NCBI RefSeq assembly: GCF_900090145.1
Contig: NZ_FMHI01000004.1
Location: forward strand, 62,001-126,000
Length of the DNA stretch: 64,000 nt
DNA from: Streptomyces sp. WMMB 322
Lineage (GTDB): Bacteria; Actinomycetota; Actinomycetes; Streptomycetales; Streptomycetaceae
Direction of reading: 5' to 3'
The position numbers and the translations under genes are program-made. Numbering within the stretch: the first letter of the stretch is position 1; every line of letters begins with the position of its first letter. Under the pieces are notes generated by a model. That model searched no databases. It was not told where the DNA came from and was given only the letters and a program-made list of their open reading frames with translations. Shown here one piece after another: positions 62,270 through 64,000 of the stretch.

Positions 62270-63348
62270 ACATCGACCTCACGGACACCAATTCGAGCCA
62301 GATCAACGCCACTCTCGTCCAGGCGAGGCGTTCGATCGGCTCCCCCGCCGTGGGCATGGTCCTCACCCTGGTGATCGTCACCGACGAGGGCAACCACTAC
62401 GACGCGCTGAAGGCTGCGAGCGAGGCGTCGAAGGAACACCCCTCGCGCATCCTGGTGGTCATCCGCCGCCCCGGGCGCTCGCCCCGCGACCGCGCGATGG
62501 CCAGGCTCGACGCCGAGGTGCGGGTGGGCAGCGACTCCGGTACGGGCGAGACCGTACTGCTGCGCCTGCACGGCGAGTTGGCCTCGCACGCCTACAGCGT
62601 CGTGCTGCCGCTGCTGCTGCCGGACGCGCCCGTCGTGGTCTGGTGGCCGGACGACGCACCCGAGCACCCGTCCGAGGACAAGCTCGGCACGCTCGCGCAG
62701 CGGCGCATCACCGACGCCGCCGCCGCGGAGGACCCGCTCGCCGAGCTGAAGCTGCGCGGCGAGACGTACGCCCCCGGCGACACCGACCTGTCGTGGACGC
62801 GGCTGACGCCCTGGCGCAGCATGCTCGCGGCGGGCCTGGACCAGCAGTCGCTGAAGGTGCGTTCCGCCGTGGTCGAGAGCGAGGCGCACAACCCGTCGGC
62901 GGAACTGCTCGGGATGTGGCTGGCCGAACGTCTGCGCGTGCCCGTCGAACGGAAGGTCACCGAGGGCCCCGGCATCACGGCGGTCCGGATGGAGACCGCC
63001 GACGGCGCGATCTGCCTGAGCCGCGCGGACGGCTCGCTCGCCGAACTGGCCGTGCCGGGCCAGCCGGACCGGCATGTGGCGCTGCACCGTCGCGGCATGT
63101 CCGAGCTGATCGCGGAGGAGCTGCGCCGTCTGGACCCGGACGAGGCGTACGCGTCGGCCGTGCAGGCCGGCGCGAAGGAGCCCGGCAAGAGCCCCGGCAC
63201 ACGGACGGACGCAAGCGGGGGCGGCGGTGGGCGCCGCGGGCAGACGCAGACACAGGCTCGTCCGCAGGCGGAGGAGGATTCGGCCAAGCAGCCCGCCGCT
63301 GCGAAGAAGGCCGCCAGGTCCGCCGCGAAGAGGGCGGCGAAGAAGTGA
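62266..63348 (+). CDS. opcA: OpcA, glucose-6-phosphate dehydrogenase assembly protein
   Basis: 360-aa OpcA family protein, needed for full Zwf activity in cyanobacteria and actinobacteria. Opens MNIDLTDTNSSQINATLVQA; LLLPDAPVVVWWPDDAPEHP and LDQQSLKVRSAVVESEAHNP are family blocks. The last 60 residues are a Gly/Gln and then Lys/Ala-rich tail. Overlaps zwf (ATGA) and pgl (GTGA). Confidence 0.95.
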   Translation: MNIDLTDTNSSQINATLVQARRSIGSPAVGMVLTLVIVTDEGNHYDALKAASEASKEHPSRILVVIRRPGRSPRDRAMARLDAEVRVGSDSGTGETVLLRLHGELASHAYSVVLPLLLPDAPVVVWWPDDAPEHPSEDKLGTLAQRRITDAAAAEDPLAELKLRGETYAPGDTDLSWTRLTPWRSMLAAGLDQQSLKVRSAVVESEAHNPSAELLGMWLAERLRVPVERKVTEGPGITAVRMETADGAICLSRADGSLAELAVPGQPDRHVALHRRGMSELIAEELRRLDPDEAYASAVQAGAKEPGKSPGTRTDASGGGGGRRGQTQTQARPQAEEDSAKQPAAAKKAARSAAKRAAKK

Positions 63349-64000
63349 GCCCCGCAGCCCGCGTCCACGTGCACCGCGACAAGGACGAGATGGCGCGGGC
63401 AGCCGCCGAACGGCTCGTCGCCCGGGTGGCCGGGGCGCAGTCGGCACGCGGAAGCGCCTCTGTGGTGCTGACGGGCGGCCGCAACGGCAACGGACTGCTC
63501 GCGGCGCTGGCCGCCGCGCCCGGCCGTGACTCCGTCGACTTCTCCCGGCTGGATGTGTGGTGGGGCGACGAGCGGTTCCTCCCGGAGGGCCACCCGGAAC
63601 GCAACGTCACTCAGGCACGGGAGGCCCTGCTGGACTCCGTGCCGCTCGACCCGGCCCGCGTCCACCCGATGGCCGCGTCCGACGGAGCGTACGGCAGCGA
63701 CGTGGAAGCCGCGGCCGCCGCGTACGAGTCCGAACTGGCCGCGGCCGCACGGCCCGAGGGTCCCGAGGCCGCAGCCGGTGTTCCCTCCTTCGACGTGCTG
63801 CTGCTGGGTGTCGGTCCCGACACCCATGTGGCCTCGCTCTTCCCGGGTCACCAGGGTGTCCGCGAGACGGAGCGCACCGTCGTCGGCGTGCACGACTCGC
63901 CGAAGCCGCCGCCCCTGCGCATCTCGCTGACGCTGCCCGCGATCCGGGCGGCACGAGAGGTGTGGCTGCTGGCCGCGGGCGAGGACAAGGCGGACGCGGT
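63345..64000 (+). CDS. pgl: 6-phosphogluconolactonase, 3' end outside window
   Basis: At least 218 residues of a DevB/Pgl-type lactonase that hydrolyses the Zwf product. VVLTGGRNGNGLLAALAAAP, VDFSRLDVWWGDERFLPEGH, FDVLLLGVGPDTHVASLFPG and PPPLRISLTLPAIRAAREVW are the family motifs. GTG start overlapping the opcA stop. Truncated by the window edge, not by mutation. Confidence 0.95.
   Translation, partial: MSPAARVHVHRDKDEMARAAAERLVARVAGAQSARGSASVVLTGGRNGNGLLAALAAAPGRDSVDFSRLDVWWGDERFLPEGHPERNVTQAREALLDSVPLDPARVHPMAASDGAYGSDVEAAAAAYESELAAAARPEGPEAAAGVPSFDVLLLGVGPDTHVASLFPGHQGVRETERTVVGVHDSPKPPPLRISLTLPAIRAAREVWLLAAGEDKADA

Overview
The window looks like the chromosome of a Streptomyces or a close relative. 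It is very GC-rich, codons end mostly in G or C, and GTG and TTG starts are common. It carries several actinobacterial signatures: an ectABCD operon, a sufR-B-D-Rieske-C-S-U-T operon, divergent ctaB and tkt-tal-zwf-opcA-pgl, an acetyl-type TerD protein, and SCO-style conserved small proteins. Species was not determined. No rRNA, tRNA, CRISPR array, prophage or intact insertion sequence was found.

Layout. 1-3,062: the end of a GntR/FadR-type regulator, then an amidase and an amidohydrolase on the minus strand. 3,063-7,038: the ectoine/hydroxyectoine operon ectABCD, ending in a textbook terminator. 7,107-15,297: a DUF1989 protein, then dispersed parts of an oxidative uronate pathway: a 2,5-dioxovalerate-type aldehyde dehydrogenase divergent from an IclR regulator, kdgD translationally coupled to an unrecognised TIM-barrel-like protein, and a uronate dehydrogenase. 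15,364-25,455: stress membrane protein, an ArsR/MFS pair bracketed by direct repeats, a Tat-type polysaccharide deacetylase, a 247-bp MITE, a TetR/EamA pair with two strong operators, a TerD protein, a succinate-semialdehyde dehydrogenase and a YeeE/YedE transporter. 25,626-38,628: mixed single genes (crotonase, secreted nuclease, Uma2 nuclease, EI24/CysZ-like protein with a His-rich tail, PHP hydrolase, PP2C phosphatase, dapD) and an SMR/TetR operon. 38,844-45,896: Fe-S assembly operon. 46,074-57,070: ABC exporter, heme A synthase, cstA-ybdD-ArsA operon, a sodium-solute symporter/sigma factor/membrane protein operon, and heme O synthase. 57,467-64,000: oxidative and non-oxidative pentose phosphate genes, cut by the window end.

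How the genes work together. EctA-D turn aspartate semialdehyde into ectoine and 5-hydroxyectoine; no dedicated aspartokinase or EctR is present. Udh, KdgD and the aldehyde dehydrogenase would take uronates to 2-oxoglutarate, but the aldarate dehydratase step is not in the window. SufR probably represses the whole suf operon through a CAAC-N6-GTTG site at its own start. CtaB and CtaA make heme O and heme A for cytochrome oxidase. Tkt, Tal, Zwf, OpcA and Pgl form one overlapping pentose phosphate operon.

The most rewarding observations are regulatory. At least nine genes have a TANNNT box 6 or 7 nt before an ATG or GTG and no Shine-Dalgarno sequence, which fits leaderless transcripts; one of them is an overlooked 27-aa gene. 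Four regulator/target pairs carry strong palindromes. Several genes end in repeat-encoded tails. No entirely new multi-gene system could be demonstrated. The best candidates for new biology are the TIM-barrel protein coupled to kdgD, the ArsA-type ATPase fused by overlap to cstA-ybdD, and the symporter/sigma/membrane-protein operon.
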